This document shows positions 36,201 to 51,200 of a DNA stretch of 64,000 bases, in pieces. Positions within the stretch are counted from its first letter, which is position 1; each line of letters starts with the position of its first letter. Source of the stretch: Cladocopium goreaui (Eukaryota > Sar > Dinophyceae > Suessiales > Symbiodiniaceae); contig CAMXCT020006457.1 in assembly GCA_947184155.2 (NCBI GenBank), positions 1 through 64,000 on the forward strand, given 5' to 3'. Made by a program: the position numbers and the translations under genes. The notes beneath the pieces were generated by a model, which did not search any database, had not been told where the DNA came from, and saw only the letters and a list, made by a program, of their open reading frames with translations.

Positions 36201-39200
36201 AAACCTGGGTGTTGAACTTTGTCCCTGGATGATGGTTGAGTTACATGGACGTCTCATGTCAAGACACGTGCAAAGGGCACACAAGGTACGGCTGATGAGA
36301 CAGATGGCACTGCCAAATGGAGGAGTTGGCTCCTGTATTTCTTGTCGACTTTTATGTTCTGGAATTCCTTGCAATCTGCCAGATCCGCTCTCTGATGTCA
36401 CCTATCGTACCAGAGCCGCAAGGGTTGGTGAATCACAGCTCACCAGACTGGTTCTGCCATTCCGACCGCGATTTTTAATGGCAAATGAAGTCCTGTAGGA
36501 TCTGCGAAAGGGTGACCATCCCAAGTCAAATGTTGTGGATCGTCAGGGCTGGAAGTGTCAAGCAAATGTATTGAGTTTCAGATATAATATTCAAAATCTG
36601 TTGATTTTTCAGGTGTAGTCAACTGTTGAATTTTCAAACCGAAAGTAACTTAACATCTCAAAATTACGAAGCCATCTCAGTCAACACACCGGAGCACCGG
36701 TGCCCGCAGTTCCACGTGCTGTCGCTTCTCAAAGTCTCTCCGCTTTCGTCGGACCTGGGGGTGCTGAATGGCAGGTGGCAGGGCCATGGCAGGGCCAGAG
36801 CTCATACAAAAAACCCAATGGCTGGCTGGTGGCAATCCCGAAAATCTTGGTAGATTTAGATCACAATAAGTGGTACACATGGAAATACAAACTTTGAAGG
36901 TCAAGAAGCATCAATGGGATACAATAAATGTAAATATGATGAAAACACGATGTGTATAGATATGATGTAAATATGATGGAAACATCATGTAGTTAAACAT
37001 GATGTAGTTAAACATGATGTAAATATAATATGTGTATCTGACACATGTTCATCTCGTGTTGCTCTCAAGGTGTATTCCCACCCGCAAAGGCCTCGAGCAA
37101 TTTGGCCTTGGCTGCTGCAGATTCCCGGAGCTCATGGTCTATCAGCTGCCTGTCGGTGGACCATGAAACGTGGGTGGAAAATCACCCATTTATAACATGG
37201 GCTATGAACGAATAATGGGGATAAATAGATGATATTCATGATATTCCTATACCTACAAACTTCTAGATGATAAAAACCTATACCTATAAATCTGCAACTA
37301 TAAACCTCCATTTCTTTGCGGGGCTTTTCAGTTGCCATATGACTGGAGGGCACCTCCCATCCCTAGCACCTGGTGGTTTCCACTTCTGCCCGCACCTGCG
37401 TGGCTGTCACGGGCGAATTTGGGGAGCTTACCCCAAGACATTGCATGAGGAAACCACCAGGAAAAGGGGCTCCAAATTCCCAAATTCCCAGATTCTTACG
37501 AGATGATTACGAGACAATCATCATGAAATTACGGTGATGATTGTTTTTGGATTTTGGGGGTTCAAAGCGGATCTCTGGCTTGCCGCACGTTAGCACTGCC
37601 CCGCTCACGCAATTTTTCACATCTTCAATAGCCTGTGGTAACGCTAATGTGCCAATGAGACTCTACTAGTCCTTGCCCCTAATACTACGCCAGGCCCCCC
37701 GCTCCTAACAATAAACACCTGGAGGAATTTTTACTATTAGGGGGTATTTAGTATTAGGGCGGGAAGCTTCCCCCTAATACTGAATTTGACACCTAAAGGG
37801 AACAAATTATTTTTTTCAAAATCGATTAAATTTCTTTTTGGAATCTTATTTGCATATTGCCAAAAATCGGATTTTGAAGCCTTGCCCCAATATTGAATTA
37901 AATGCCTTAATAAAAAAAAACAAGATGCAGCCCACGAACCCGAATGCAGTCACGTAGAACACTTTTGGAAAGTAAGGTGTAGGGTCTGGAGTTTGGAGTG
38001 TGAAGTGTGGAGTGTAGAGTGTGGAGTGTGCAGTGTAGAGTGTGGAGTGTAAAGTGTAGAGTCTAAAGTGTAGAGTGTAAAGTGTGGAATGTAAAGTGCG
38101 GAGTGTAAAGTGTAAAGTGTAAAGTGTGGAGTGTAAAGTGTAGAGTATGGAATGTGCAGTGTAGAGTGTGGAGTGTAGAGTATGGAGTGTTGAGTGTGGA
38201 GGGTGACGTGTAAAGTGTGGAGTGTAGAGTGTGGAGTGGAGAGTGTGGAGTGTAGAGTGCGGAGTGTAAACTGTAAGGTGTAAAGTGTGGAGTGTAAGGT
38301 GTAGAGTGTAAAGTGTAAAGTGTGGAGTGTAAAGTGTGGAGTGTATGTGTAAAGTGTAGAGTGTACAGTGCAAAGTGTAAAGTGCAAAGTGTGGAGTGTG
38401 AAGTGACTGTGGAGTGTGGAGTGTGGAGCGTGGAGTGTGGAGTGTGGGGTGTAAACTAAGGAGTGTGTAAAGTGTAGAGTGTTGAGTGTAGAGTGTGGGG
38501 TGTAGAGTGTGGAGTGTAGAGTATGGAGCGTTGAGTGTGGAGGGTGATGTGTAAAGTGTGGAGTGCAGAGTGTGGAGTGTGGAGTGGAGAGTGTGGAGTG
38601 TAGAGTGTGGAGTGTAAACTGTAAGGTGTAAAGTGTGGAGTGTAAGGTGTAGAGTGTAAAGTGTAAAGTGTGGAGTGTAAAGTGTGGAGTGTAAAGTGTG
38701 GAGTGTAAAGTGTAGAGTGTAAAGTGCAAAGTGTAAAGTGCAAAGTGTGGAGTGTGAAGTGACTGTGGAGTGTGGAGTGTGGAGTGTGGAGTGTGGAGTG
38801 TGGAGTGTGGGGTGTAAAGTAAGGAGTGTGGAGTGTAAAGTGTGGAGTGTGGAGTGTGGAGCGGGTAAAGTGTAGAGCGTGGAGTGTAGAGCGTGGAGTG
38901 TGGAGTGTAAAGTGTGGAGTGTACAGTGTAGAGTGTGAAATGTGGAGTGTAAAGTGTGGAGTGTGTAAAGTGTAGAGTGTTGAGTGTAGAGTGTGGAGTG
39001 TAGAGTGTGGAGTGCGAAGTGTAAATTGTAACGTGTGGAGTGTGGAGTGTAGAGTGTGGAGTGTAGAGCACGCAATGCGACACGTTTGAAGTGCCGCGCC
39101 TGCAACGCGAAATGGCGACAGAGATCTCCAAAATGCTGCGCCTGCCACGAAAACTGCAACTCATCTTGTCAAAACGACGCAAAAGTATTGCGCCTGCCGC

Positions 39201-42200
39201 CCAAAACTGCTTTCGACACGTTATCAAACAGGTTGGAATGTCACGAAGTGCCGCGCCTGCCACGCAAAACGACATGACAACCTGCCTGAAAACCTTCGAA
39301 AAGGATATGTTTTGCAGCTTCCCTCATAGACACGGCGCTCCACAGGAAATAGCAATTTGCAACCTTTCTCCGCCAGTATGGCCTGCGATACCCACAGGAA
39401 ATAGCTTTTTCCTGAATTTCGCAAAGGAAACTTGACACTTGGTGGGGTCCGTTTTCCGGGGCGAACCCAAGTGGAAAATTTCCATTCAGAACCCTTTTCA
39501 TCTTGAGAACCCTTTTATCAAGAAGAAGTGCTAAGTTGGACCATCCGAATGAAGCGGGGTGTGTTTTTGCCAAAACATTTTGCCAATTTGCCAAAAGCAA
39601 GGGCATCAAGGGTCACTGAACAATTTCAATCCGCAAAATCACTGACTACCAATGTCCCCTAAGAGAGTATGCGCCCAGAGCAAGGCACCAAAACCAGAAG
39701 AGACAAGTCGCAAATTGTTAACAGGAAAACCAGAGACTCGAGACGAGACACGTGGGCGCATCAAAACGAGCATTTCGTGCGAGACGTCCTCCAATTTTGA
39801 CACTTTGTAGCATCAAAATCGACGTTTTCCTACGAGTTTCCTCACGAACCCGAAATTTTGCTACATCAAAATCGATGTTTCGTGCGAGGCTTCCGTCAAT
39901 TTTCAGCACATCTCGCAAAATGCCACGCCTGCCACGGAACCTGCACCCTGTTGCCACTTGACGCAGTCCTGCCAATGCGATTGCAAAAACACGCCACCCG
40001 ACACGTCTAAAGCACCGCACCTGCCACGCAAAATGACGATGGACACATCCAAAGTGCTGCGCCTGCAACGAAAACTGCAACGCATCTTCGGAAAACGTCG
40101 CAAAAGCATTGCGCCTGCCACACAAAACGACTTTCGACGCGTTACAAAACACGTTTGAATGTCACGAAGTGCCACGCCTGCCACGCGAAACGAAGCAACG
40201 AGACGTTTGAAACCTCCAAAAATGATCCCTTCTGCAGAACTTATCATAGGCACGGCCATACGGGGATCGCGCGGACGGTTGCGGACGGTTGCGAATGTAA
40301 ACGCTACCTCGAGCGAACACGCCCTCAGCCCCCAGACCCCCAGAGTGAAACGGGAACCCTTGCTACGCATTCGGGAATAACATGTTCTCTTTCAAAATCG
40401 ATCAAACTATATAAAGCAACCTTTTAAAATCTAATCGGCATATATATATAATATTATATGTATATATTGCCAAATATGGGATTTTGATACTTTCCCCCTA
40501 ATATTTTACTTAAAACCTAAAGAAAGAAACTACTTTTTTTTAAAGGACGAAAGCTAATTGAAAAAAACCCCGGTGTTGACTAGTTTTACTATTAGTGGGT
40601 GAAACCCTCAAGAGGATTCAAAAGGGAGATTATTCTTGAATCGTTTTCTAAAGGGGAATGGGGTGTTGATCATCCGGTTTTTGGGAGATCGGCCAAGATG
40701 GACCCATATCCATACACGCAATTGTTCAATGTAGGCCCTGGTTTGTAGCAATGCAGCTACCTCAACCCAACATACCCGTGTGATGCGTCAAAATTTGGGG
40801 TCCCTAAATGATGGTTCATAAACATGTCTGTCAGTTAGACATCCATTTGTAGGAAATAGCGCATGCCCAAAAACTCGTAAATACGAATTAAATACACCTT
40901 GGAAATCATGTACACTTTTCTATTGAAAATCACAATGATTGAAGTTCGCCCAGCTACTTCTCACCATACCAAACTCCAAAAAGATCCAAAAAGATAGAGA
41001 AGTGATGGGACAGGTTTTTCCTCCCATCATTTCCAGGATTCCAACTTTTCTATCCCTTTGAGGTCGCTATAATTGCATCATATATATAAATAAATATATG
41101 TATACAATTATACTCGCCATCTCAAAAACATCCCGGCAGGTGGGAAACCGCGCTAGCAGTTAAGCAGGTTTTGAAAAAAACTCTCTTGGCGCCGTGGCCC
41201 CGTACACATTTTAAGATCAACATTGCCCTAGCATTTCCCGGGGAAAATAAAGTCACTTTGAAGGAATGACGTGGTATTTACAGGGTTTTGTGCCCCTGGG
41301 ATAATGGTCGCTTTTTACTTCTGCTCTGGACGTCTCACTTTTCCAAGAGTTTGCTTAGAGCGTGACCGGTGAGACCCATGAAGTCTTTGCAATTTCCATG
41401 GTGCCATCGCCACTGCCAAAGTCGAATTCCTTGAAGCAACTGAGGGTTAAATTAACAGCCCCATCTTTGCGTGTGCTCCAAGAAGCTGACACTGCACCTT
41501 TGGAGATTTTCCACATACCATCGATGCCACCGGTGTGCACAAGCAATGTACATCTCAACGTGTTATGAATCTGAGACACAGAATATTCACATCTAAGGGT
41601 GGAAACCGCGTGTGACAGAGAAAGTAATATCATATATGAATATATACATATAAATATAAATATAAATAAATAAATATAAATAAATAAATATATATATTAA
41701 ATATATATATAAAATACATATCTATTCGCATGCTTGATATAAGGTAATAGCCACCCCACCCAAATCCCAACCAAGGATGTAGCAGCAGCGTTGCATCCCA
41801 TGTGTATGCAAGTCACATGAACGTTATTATCCCACCCCACCACACCACATCCCACCCCACCCCATCCCACCCAAACCCCAACCAATGACGTAGCAGCAGC
41901 GTAGCATCAGGTGTGTATGCAAGTCACATGCACGTTATTACCCCACCCCACCCCACCCAAACCCCAACCAATGACGTAGCAGCAGCGTAGCATCACGTGT
42001 GTATGCAAGTCACATGAACGTTATTACCCCACCCCACCCCACCCAAACCCCAACCAATGACGTAGCAGCAGCGTAGCATCAGGTGTGTATGCAAGTCACA
42101 TGACCGTTATTACCCCACCCCACCCCACCCAAACCCCAACCAATGACGTAGCAGCAGCGTAGCATCAGGTGTGTATGCAAGTCACATGACCGTTAGCCCC

Positions 42201-45200
42201 ACCCCACCCCACCCAAACCCCAACAATGACGTAGCAGCAGCGTAGCATCAGGTGTGTATGCAAGTCACATGCACGTATTACCCCCCCCCACCCAAACCCC
42301 AACCAATGATGTAGCAGCAGCGTAGCATCACGTGTGTATGCAAGTCACATGAACGTTATTACCCCACCCCACCCCACCCAAACCCCATATTGAAAAAGTA
42401 GCGCGACTACATGCGCGGTTTTCCACCCGCTAGCAAAAACATGTTTTGTGGTCCCTGTGTGCCCATGTCCTCCACATGTAGCTCTGCAGGATATGCATTT
42501 GGCCCACTAACCAACCAAACCCAAAACAACACATACCCAGGGAAGAAGCCATCTTGAAATTTCACTTTAGGCCAAATACATTATATCTGGGTAACCTTTC
42601 ATAATTGACCTGAAAAGTTCGGCTTTATTTGAGACAATTCCCCTTACCCCCACCATGATTCCAGGGTCACAGTGATATTCCAATTTTGTCGATGTTGGGG
42701 ACTGCCGATATGCCACGGCACAGGGCCTTGGCCAAACGCCCTTGCAGCTCTACCGCGACTTGCAGTTCAGAGGCAAGCTCCTGCCTAGCGCGCTCGGCAC
42801 AGATATAGAAACAAATGTGATATGAGTTCATATGAGTTCATATACAATAACTACATTTAAATATACGGACTTTTAAATATACGAACAGGTATTTTAGACT
42901 ACCTCCGGGAAGGTTTTCCTTGGCCCGCCCGGCAATTTAAACATATGAAATCTAATTCATTTAAACATACGGTAGCTACATTTAAATATACGAATTGGTA
43001 TTTCATAGTACCTCTGGGGCCTCGCGGTCTGGCCCGCCCTCCATTTATTTAAATGTCGTTACCGTATGTTCATAAGGTCAAAACGTGTCGAAATGGATGG
43101 TATATGGGTGTATATGGGGGTTTCTTAGAATGGGGGATCCTCTAACCATGGGAGTTTCAATACTAAAATGGTCGTTCATGACTTCGATGATTTGGGGGTA
43201 CCCCAATTTTAGGAAATCTACATATTTGTTATTATTTGTTCATCTAGTCCAAAATGAAAATCCCCAGAATGGGTATGTAAATCACTGTTGCTGGGTCGAT
43301 GACCAATTCACCCTACGTTTGTACTTGGGATTTCACCTGGCCAGGGCTGGAACGCACGAATGGCGTTGTTTCCGCCCAGCATAGTGAAAGCGAACTATGA
43401 ATTATTTCCAGATATATCCAGATATATAACCTGAGTATCTGGAACTAATTCACTAATCAGAATTAAAGCCATTTTGGAATAGTTGCCCCCTTTTCCAGTG
43501 CCATTGGGTTTCAGGGGTGGGACCTTTGCCGTCCTGAGTGCTCTGGTCCTTTGTCGAGCTTCACTAAGTTTGGAGCCAAGTTGCTCCTACGGATTTCGAC
43601 GATTGGGAGGATAGAAATGTGGACATGCTCCAAAATGGCGTATGTGATCGGATGTGTATTAGTATACGTAAATATGTACACACATACATGTATGTTATAT
43701 AATGTTATATACAATCACATCAGTATACACATTATATTATTATGATGGACAAAAATTGCACTTTTCGAGAAGACAAATAGCTACCCCTGGATTTTAGGGG
43801 CACACCATTTTTCAACGAAGATATCAATGACACGAATTTCAGGCGGCCCAGGCTAACTCTTGGCATCTCCTGATATCTAGACCTGATCGTCCATTTGAGT
43901 CTGGTTGGTGAAGCAATATCAGTTCAATATCCCTATTTTGTCCTACAATTATCCCCGAGATAAACCGTGTAACTATTAGCCACCAACATCACATCACCAT
44001 CACACAACATAACAGCGGTAATGGCGCCACACGCCTCCTTGCAATCTGCCATCTCGGCCATGCATCACAGGGACGGATCTGCAGGAAAACTAAGGCAAAT
44101 GGAGGCACTGTGCTATACTTCAAAACCAGGAAACATCTACCACATATACATATGTTGCCCGTATCTATTTGTATAACTCATATATATATATAATGTAGAT
44201 GTGCTACACCTTATACCCTTTTCTTACCACGAAACATGGATATTTAGTTTCGAAAAAGCTATTTAACCTACATAACTTGTGTGTTGCCTGATTCGAAACA
44301 TCCATAACTTGCCATTTTGGCATTTTGTTGAGACCAGAATTTCTCAAAACTTGCAGGACACCTCAAATTGGAGATGTTGGGGATGTCAAATCTGAGCCTG
44401 ACAGCGGCAGATCCCAAAAATGATTCGCGTAGCCCAATTGGGCCACTCATTTTGGACGAAGATTACGATCAACCACAGGGTTTTCTTGGGTACCCGACTG
44501 CACAGACAAACCCATCTTATTCATTCTTATTCCATTTAGATCCATTTAGAATTTGATTCAAACATGCTTTGGAATGCTTTGGATGGCAATCTTCCTCCTT
44601 TCGTTGGGGCTTTTTCCTTGCTGTGTGGAAGCTCAAATAATGAACGACATAACCGCGATCTGCGCACTCAGTTTTTCCTACTGGTTTTTGGTCTCTGAAA
44701 TGTTTCTGGCGGGGTCCCAGGCCAGGTTGGTCATCTCAAACAAATCTGGCTGGTAAGTTTCCGTTTCCATCGTTTCCTAGGGTTCCATTTCTGGGTCTCT
44801 ACAACATTCTATAACCTATAGCCATAGCTATTGACCACTAGGAACTGGGACGATCATCCAGGGTGAACCAAGCAGCGTCCTACGGTGAAACAGCCGTCCT
44901 ATCTGCCAACGCATGGCTCTTTTGTCTGCCGTTTCGTCTTGAAACGACGGTGTTTGTGATATCTCCGGTGCAATATGATGACACTTGCCCATTGCTGGCC
45001 TGGTCTCATGAAGACCTCTGTGCCTCTGTGCTTTAGGGAGGTCATCTTGGAACTCCACAATGGCATTGCTCGTGTTTTTCTTGTTACCGGCATCGCAATG
45101 TGCAAGGGCCTTCAGTCTAAGCGTTTCTTTTTACATCAGGCAGGGTATATATGTACAAGAGTGGGCCCCTACTAGTTCTGAGTCGCTTCAAGTCTTGTTT

Positions 45201-48200
45201 GCTAGTTTCGAACTCTGGCTGTTGAAGTGGTAGGAGTCCATCCCTGTTTCACACCCACACCGACAAAATCTCGAGGATCAGGTTCAAGCGAGGGAAAGTC
45301 ATGCGCTGCCTCAGCTTGCAAGCTTCAGCATGATCATGGTCCCTCCAAAAGTGAGCCATGCAGGGTTCAACTTTGACCTCAAAGGGTACAGGTCAAACTT
45401 TAAAAATAACATCCGGTAAGCAAACATGGCTTGCTGCAAAATCCACCAGCAATAGTTCGATGGTTTTCCCAGCAAACTAAACCTCCATGGCTATCGTCAG
45501 GACACGAGATGAAGGCCGCCAAAAGAAGGGAACTCACCATCACCACCTCAGAAGCTAGCCAGACTGGGGTATTTGGATGCAATCACTTTAGATACTTCCC
45601 CCAAAAGAAACTGTAAAACATCTAATCAACTGATATCTTCAATATTTCAATGGGTGATGCGAAAACATCTTCTTCCCGCCATTGCCGAAGGTGACACTAT
45701 ATTTTTAGAACACAAATCTGAGATAAGGGGCTTTGTTGTTCAAGATGCATACTTCAATCCACAAACTTGTACGATATTTATCATTTTTTTTGGGAGCTTT
45801 GGCTGTATTGCTCTCGGCTCAGCCAAGGCCATGAGCATGTGGGATGCATAAACCACAACCATTGACAGGCATTCAAATGCGATCATTGGGATCATTGGGA
45901 TCATTGGGATTGGGTTCTGCAAGCATTTTCAATCCATTTTCTACTCCTTTTATGGTCACACTACCTTTCTTAGCACCATTTGCCTCCCAGATTGGGCCTC
46001 CAGATTTTCGCACTGGGCTCGGGGCGAAGGGACACATGGCAATCGTTACGATGATCAGCACGTCAGCTGTGCTGCCGCCTTGGCGAAAGATGATCAGAAT
46101 TCATCCCATTCCCAGAGATTAAATACATGCGCCCCCAAAATGGATAGATCCAATACTAAAGGAGTATTTAAAATTTCACGTATATGACGTGTATGAATTG
46201 GACAGGATTTAATCTTGATTCTGCTGCTTAAGTGGCTATAATGCTTCGGGATCACCGGGGCCTCCTTGTGAAGGGGTTACCTATGGCTTCCCCGAGGGAA
46301 AAACAACACAGTCCATTACCCAACCAAGCCAATGTTTACAACCATAACATAAGACATTGATACATTGGCTTGGGAAATCGCGGTCGTTGACCGGCTTAAC
46401 ATCACATGCGGTTCTGCAATCGGACCAGGTTGGTTCACACATTTGGGGCTTTGGGTTGGGGCGGTGGTTTTTTTCCAACTCAGTTCGCCGGGCATCATTC
46501 CAAAACAGCCTTCAGCTGCAGGTGATCAACCGCATCCATAAAATTGCGCCATAGCCATCTTCCCAGCTTGTTGGGTGTTTCAAATCAACAAGAACATTAA
46601 GTAAAATGAGTTTGTAGATATGTATATATATATATCTCTCTCTCTATATATTTATATCCATATACCTATATCTCTATATATTAAAGACGTACAGTAAATA
46701 TCCTTTGCCTACTTGCTTTTGGCGGTAAGGCGGTTGTTTCACTGCAAACTCGGTTGACCCATATCTTAGGCTGCAACCAGCGTCGCCAATGGAACTGCAG
46801 CGGCATGGGATAGGGTGGGTTGATCCATTTTGTACCATAATATATTGGCATGAGACCATATATCATATGATGGGGATAAAAAATGATGGGATTATGATAT
46901 ATGAGTCAAAATAAAATGGTGTTTTCTTGGGTCATCCACTTCAATGGATCATCCACGAGCGTCCCAGGAATCCTGGCTAAGTCTTTAAGTATTCCATACA
47001 CAGCTGGCTTTAATCGTGGTTCTCAACCAATTTCTGAACTGGGATGAAGATGATGAACGCCCTAGGCCCTAGGTTCTTCCCTGCCAAGATTGGCTATGAA
47101 ATCCTCAAAGAAAATCACCATCAGACTGGCCACTAGCAAAGCAACCTGGCAGTTGTAGATCCTGCTTATTGAGGCCAACTTAAACCCATGTTCGCCAATG
47201 TGCAAAAGAATCGACGGCGCTGATAAAAACACATTGATCTTATATAATCTTATATACATACACATATGTATATATACATATACATATACATATACATATG
47301 CATATGCATATTTGTGTGCGTGTACATATCATGTCAATACACCTTTCAACCGAATTTCCCTTCGAGAATCAACCATACCGGGTTCGCAATGGGAACTTCC
47401 GCTGAGAGTTGGATAATTTTCCCCTTAAAACCTTCATTTTGGCTGAGGATTTCCCCATGATTTCCCGTGGGTTTTCCCATTGTTGGCCTCCATTTAAAGG
47501 GAATCTCATGGAATTTCACCTATTTTCCCATGATTTTCCCATGATTTTCCCATGATTTTCCCATTCTCCTAGGGCAAAAACATAGACCTCCCATGCAGAT
47601 CCCGCCTCGCCAGGAAGGCCGCACAGTGCTGATGCTCTCCCAGCTGTGCCAGGGCTAGAGGCGTGTGACCTGGGAATGGGAGCCATAGCACCTCTGGAAA
47701 ATGGTGATGACTGGGATGGTTTATGTTATTATTGGGGGATATGGTGGATTGGGGAATTTTAGGCACTTCCCATAATTAGTAAGTTCCAATCCGCTTTTTT
47801 GCATCTATGCTATGAACACATGAAAATTTCAACCCGCTCGTGATGTTGCGTTGTTGCGATTCCCATAGTAGTTTCCAACCCGCTTTTGCATCTACGCCTA
47901 TGAACATATGAAAATTTCGGCCGGCTCTGGGACTGGATATTTCGCAGTGTCAGGGAGACACGTGGTCTCGGCAGCCAAGGTTGCCACCATGATTCACCAT
48001 CCAAATGGTAGTTGTTCGGTATTGGCAAATCCCATTATTCATCTGACATCCAATGACATCCACTATTCTCATCTATATATCATCCCATAATGTCACATTG
48101 TTCATTATTCATTATTTTTCATCATGATTCATCACCATAAACCAACTGGGTTACATAGTGATCATTCACCTGGGACCCAAAAACAGTTCCTGGGCTACAC

Positions 48201-51200
48201 AACTTAAACCACTGTAACCCATCACCCAATCGTCCTGGAAACTTTGTTTACAGAACTGGGTCCTTTATTATTCATCTAAGATCCAGTATTATCATCTACT
48301 ATCCCATAATGTCACATCATCATTATTGTCATCATAAAGCCATAAACCACCACTAAACCAACTGGGTATAACTGGGTTACACGACGTTACACGGTCCCTG
48401 GGTCCTCCAACCACTGGAATTGGCGTCCTCCAGGTTTGCTCTCGACTTCCCCAGGAGCCGTAAGATGTTCACATGGCCACCTAGGATATGCGAGAGCTCC
48501 ATGGCCGAAACCCATACATTTGCAACGCGATACTATGTATATATAAATATATAATGTATATGTGTATGTGTACATATTATATCATATTATCAAAACATGC
48601 ACATGTATCTGCAATATATATATATATATATTACATATACACATATATACACAATAACAATACACGTATACTACACACAACTTACGCCTCTGACTTCATG
48701 ACTCGGAAAGCCACCTCTGAACTGCACACCTGAAACAACAATGTCAGCGAATGAAAAAAATGCAACATGAAAACAAATCCATCTAAGATCCCTTCAGCCG
48801 GTCATGGCTCCTGAGTATAATGAATATATGGTTTCGATTTCTGGAGCTTAATTTCTCTATGGTTTTGAATGAACCAGGATACACCCATGGGCCTTCTAGG
48901 GTCCTTGTTGTAATGGACAAATGTCATCCCGGACGAACAGAACTAAGTTGTTTGATTCTGAGTACGGTCTCCAGGCCCATCCCATGAGTCATGTCTCTAT
49001 TACCATATGCGATTTCCAGGGTTCGCAATTCATCACCATCATCATCATCACCACCAGCATCCTCATCATCCTCCTCAAATCATTTTTGAATTGCAATCAT
49101 TGCAACAATATTTCATAGACATGGTAATCATGGTACCCCCATTTTTCATGGGAAAATCCACTATAAATGGCCATTTTCCATTGCTATGTTAGTTCACCAG
49201 AGGGTAACCCATTTTAGCGAAACAAGCAAGTGTAATGATGGTAATTGTATGTCATCGTCATCATTCTGCCATGGCACTTTCGGCGGCCGAGTGCGCTGGG
49301 GATGAGCCATCTGAGCGCTTCATGGTGGCATTCGCTTTGGCCTGGTTCGTCACCATAAAAACTTGTGGGAATTATAATGGATGGTGTTCCATTAAATCCA
49401 TTAAACAACTATTGTTCCATTAAATCCATTAAATCCCATTATATGGTTTTCTTGATGGAATTTACTGGTGTTTAATGGGATTTGATGGATTTTAATGGTT
49501 GTGATATAACGGAGATATCCCCAACGATAGTGGGATGTTGATAAGTTGTGGGATGTAATGAGTGTAGTGTAGTCAAACATGGTTGGCAACGGGAATCCCC
49601 GAACCAAATGATATTTAAAATTTATATATGTATATATATAATAATAACTTTAAAAACTATATATAGTGTATACTGCATATATATATTATTTATGTGTATT
49701 CATGTATGTATGGGAAAATAATTGAACTAAACGGCATTGTCCAGCAACCAAATTATGTTTGATTACAGGAGGGCATTTATGTTTTCTACATGTTTCTAGT
49801 ATAGTATGCATGGTAGGAAATTCTAGTAATGGATATTCACGGTCACCTGAAGGTCACTTGTGCATAACTCATTTCAAATACCAATGGAGAAGGAAAGAAA
49901 TGACCTGTTTGGAGCAACCAATCAGAATGGGATTTTCAGGAGCCCGGGACAACATGTAGTTTCCAGCATCGGTATGTTTTGATTGTTGGTACTATTCCTT
50001 TTTGGTGATGAAAGCAAACAATCGAAATCAACCAGTTGAATGATGTCCGCAGACAGGGTTGCTATACCATTCTCATCAATTTGCCCATTGCTTGTGGAGA
50101 CTGTGGCTTGCCTATGGCGGTGCCCCCCTATTGTTGTCCACTGAATCGCCACTGGGATGGACACGGGTCAAACACTTGCCGTTCTGCAGAACAGGAGGAC
50201 CCTGGGTAAGTCTACAGGAACACCACTACCTGCCATGGAGTGGAAGTTACGCGGCCTCCAGGAGGGTTTCCACAACGTCTTGAAAACCACCAGATGCTGC
50301 AAAATGCAACGCCGAGGAGGAATCCTGCCAGGTTGATGCGGTCGTGCCTCTATGTAGAGTAGGCAAGTGTGGCCTGTAAGGATTTTTTTTCGTATGTTTT
50401 GGTGTAGAAAAAGGAACGGCAGGAGTGCGATTTGCCAGAAAAAGTGCTTGACTATGCTTGACTAATCCTTCTTTGAGTTGAGGAATCTGAAAAACCAGTG
50501 GAATCCAATTTTGAATACCTTTTGCGATAAGCAGCGTAGGCCAATATGAACCATTGCCAAGACTTCGCCACAATGGCTCATGGATGCTCATAGACCTGGT
50601 CGTAAAATCTCCGTTGCTCGCTCAATAGGCGCCCAACAAATGGCAATTTTCGCTGCTCCAAATCCTGAGCAATTAAATTCTCGAATAATTCCTTCCTGTT
50701 TAGATTACATCCTAGAATCTTTTGTTTCGTACATAGGATCCGTCCAGTTTAGGGCCAAACACATATTCAGGATTGTGAAGGTACCAATATACAATTATAG
50801 CAATAGCAAGCGCCAATAAAATAAACATGCAAAATCCAACCAAAACAATGGTAAAACTAACGCGCTGTTCATTGGTTACTACATGCTCCAATTTGAAGGA
50901 AAGGAGTGCAACAAATCAAGGCCAATCTGAGATTTTCCGAAAACACACATGCATATTTTTCTTTGATATCATAGATGCTTTGAGTAAAGCAATAGTAAAC
51001 CATCCCACAATTTTACCATATATATATATACACATACCGACAAAAAATGGGTGGTTTGTATTGGTTTATGACATTGCTTTACTAGCATTACCTCCATTTA
51101 TGGCAACATCTTCAAATACAAAACTATCCAGCCCGTGGATGCTCCTTCATGGTCACGGACACGGCTGCGTTCAGCTGGCACAAGTGCCGTACCACCTGAC

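Noticed and set aside
36190..36498. 102-codon plus frame
   Set aside because: It opens with TTG, has no recognisable motif and lies in an intron of the minus-strand gene. It has no splice partner that I can support.
33732..39275. Minus-strand frames rich in Thr-Leu-His-Ser
   Set aside because: Translation of AGTGTGG/AGTGTAA repeats, not a conserved protein.
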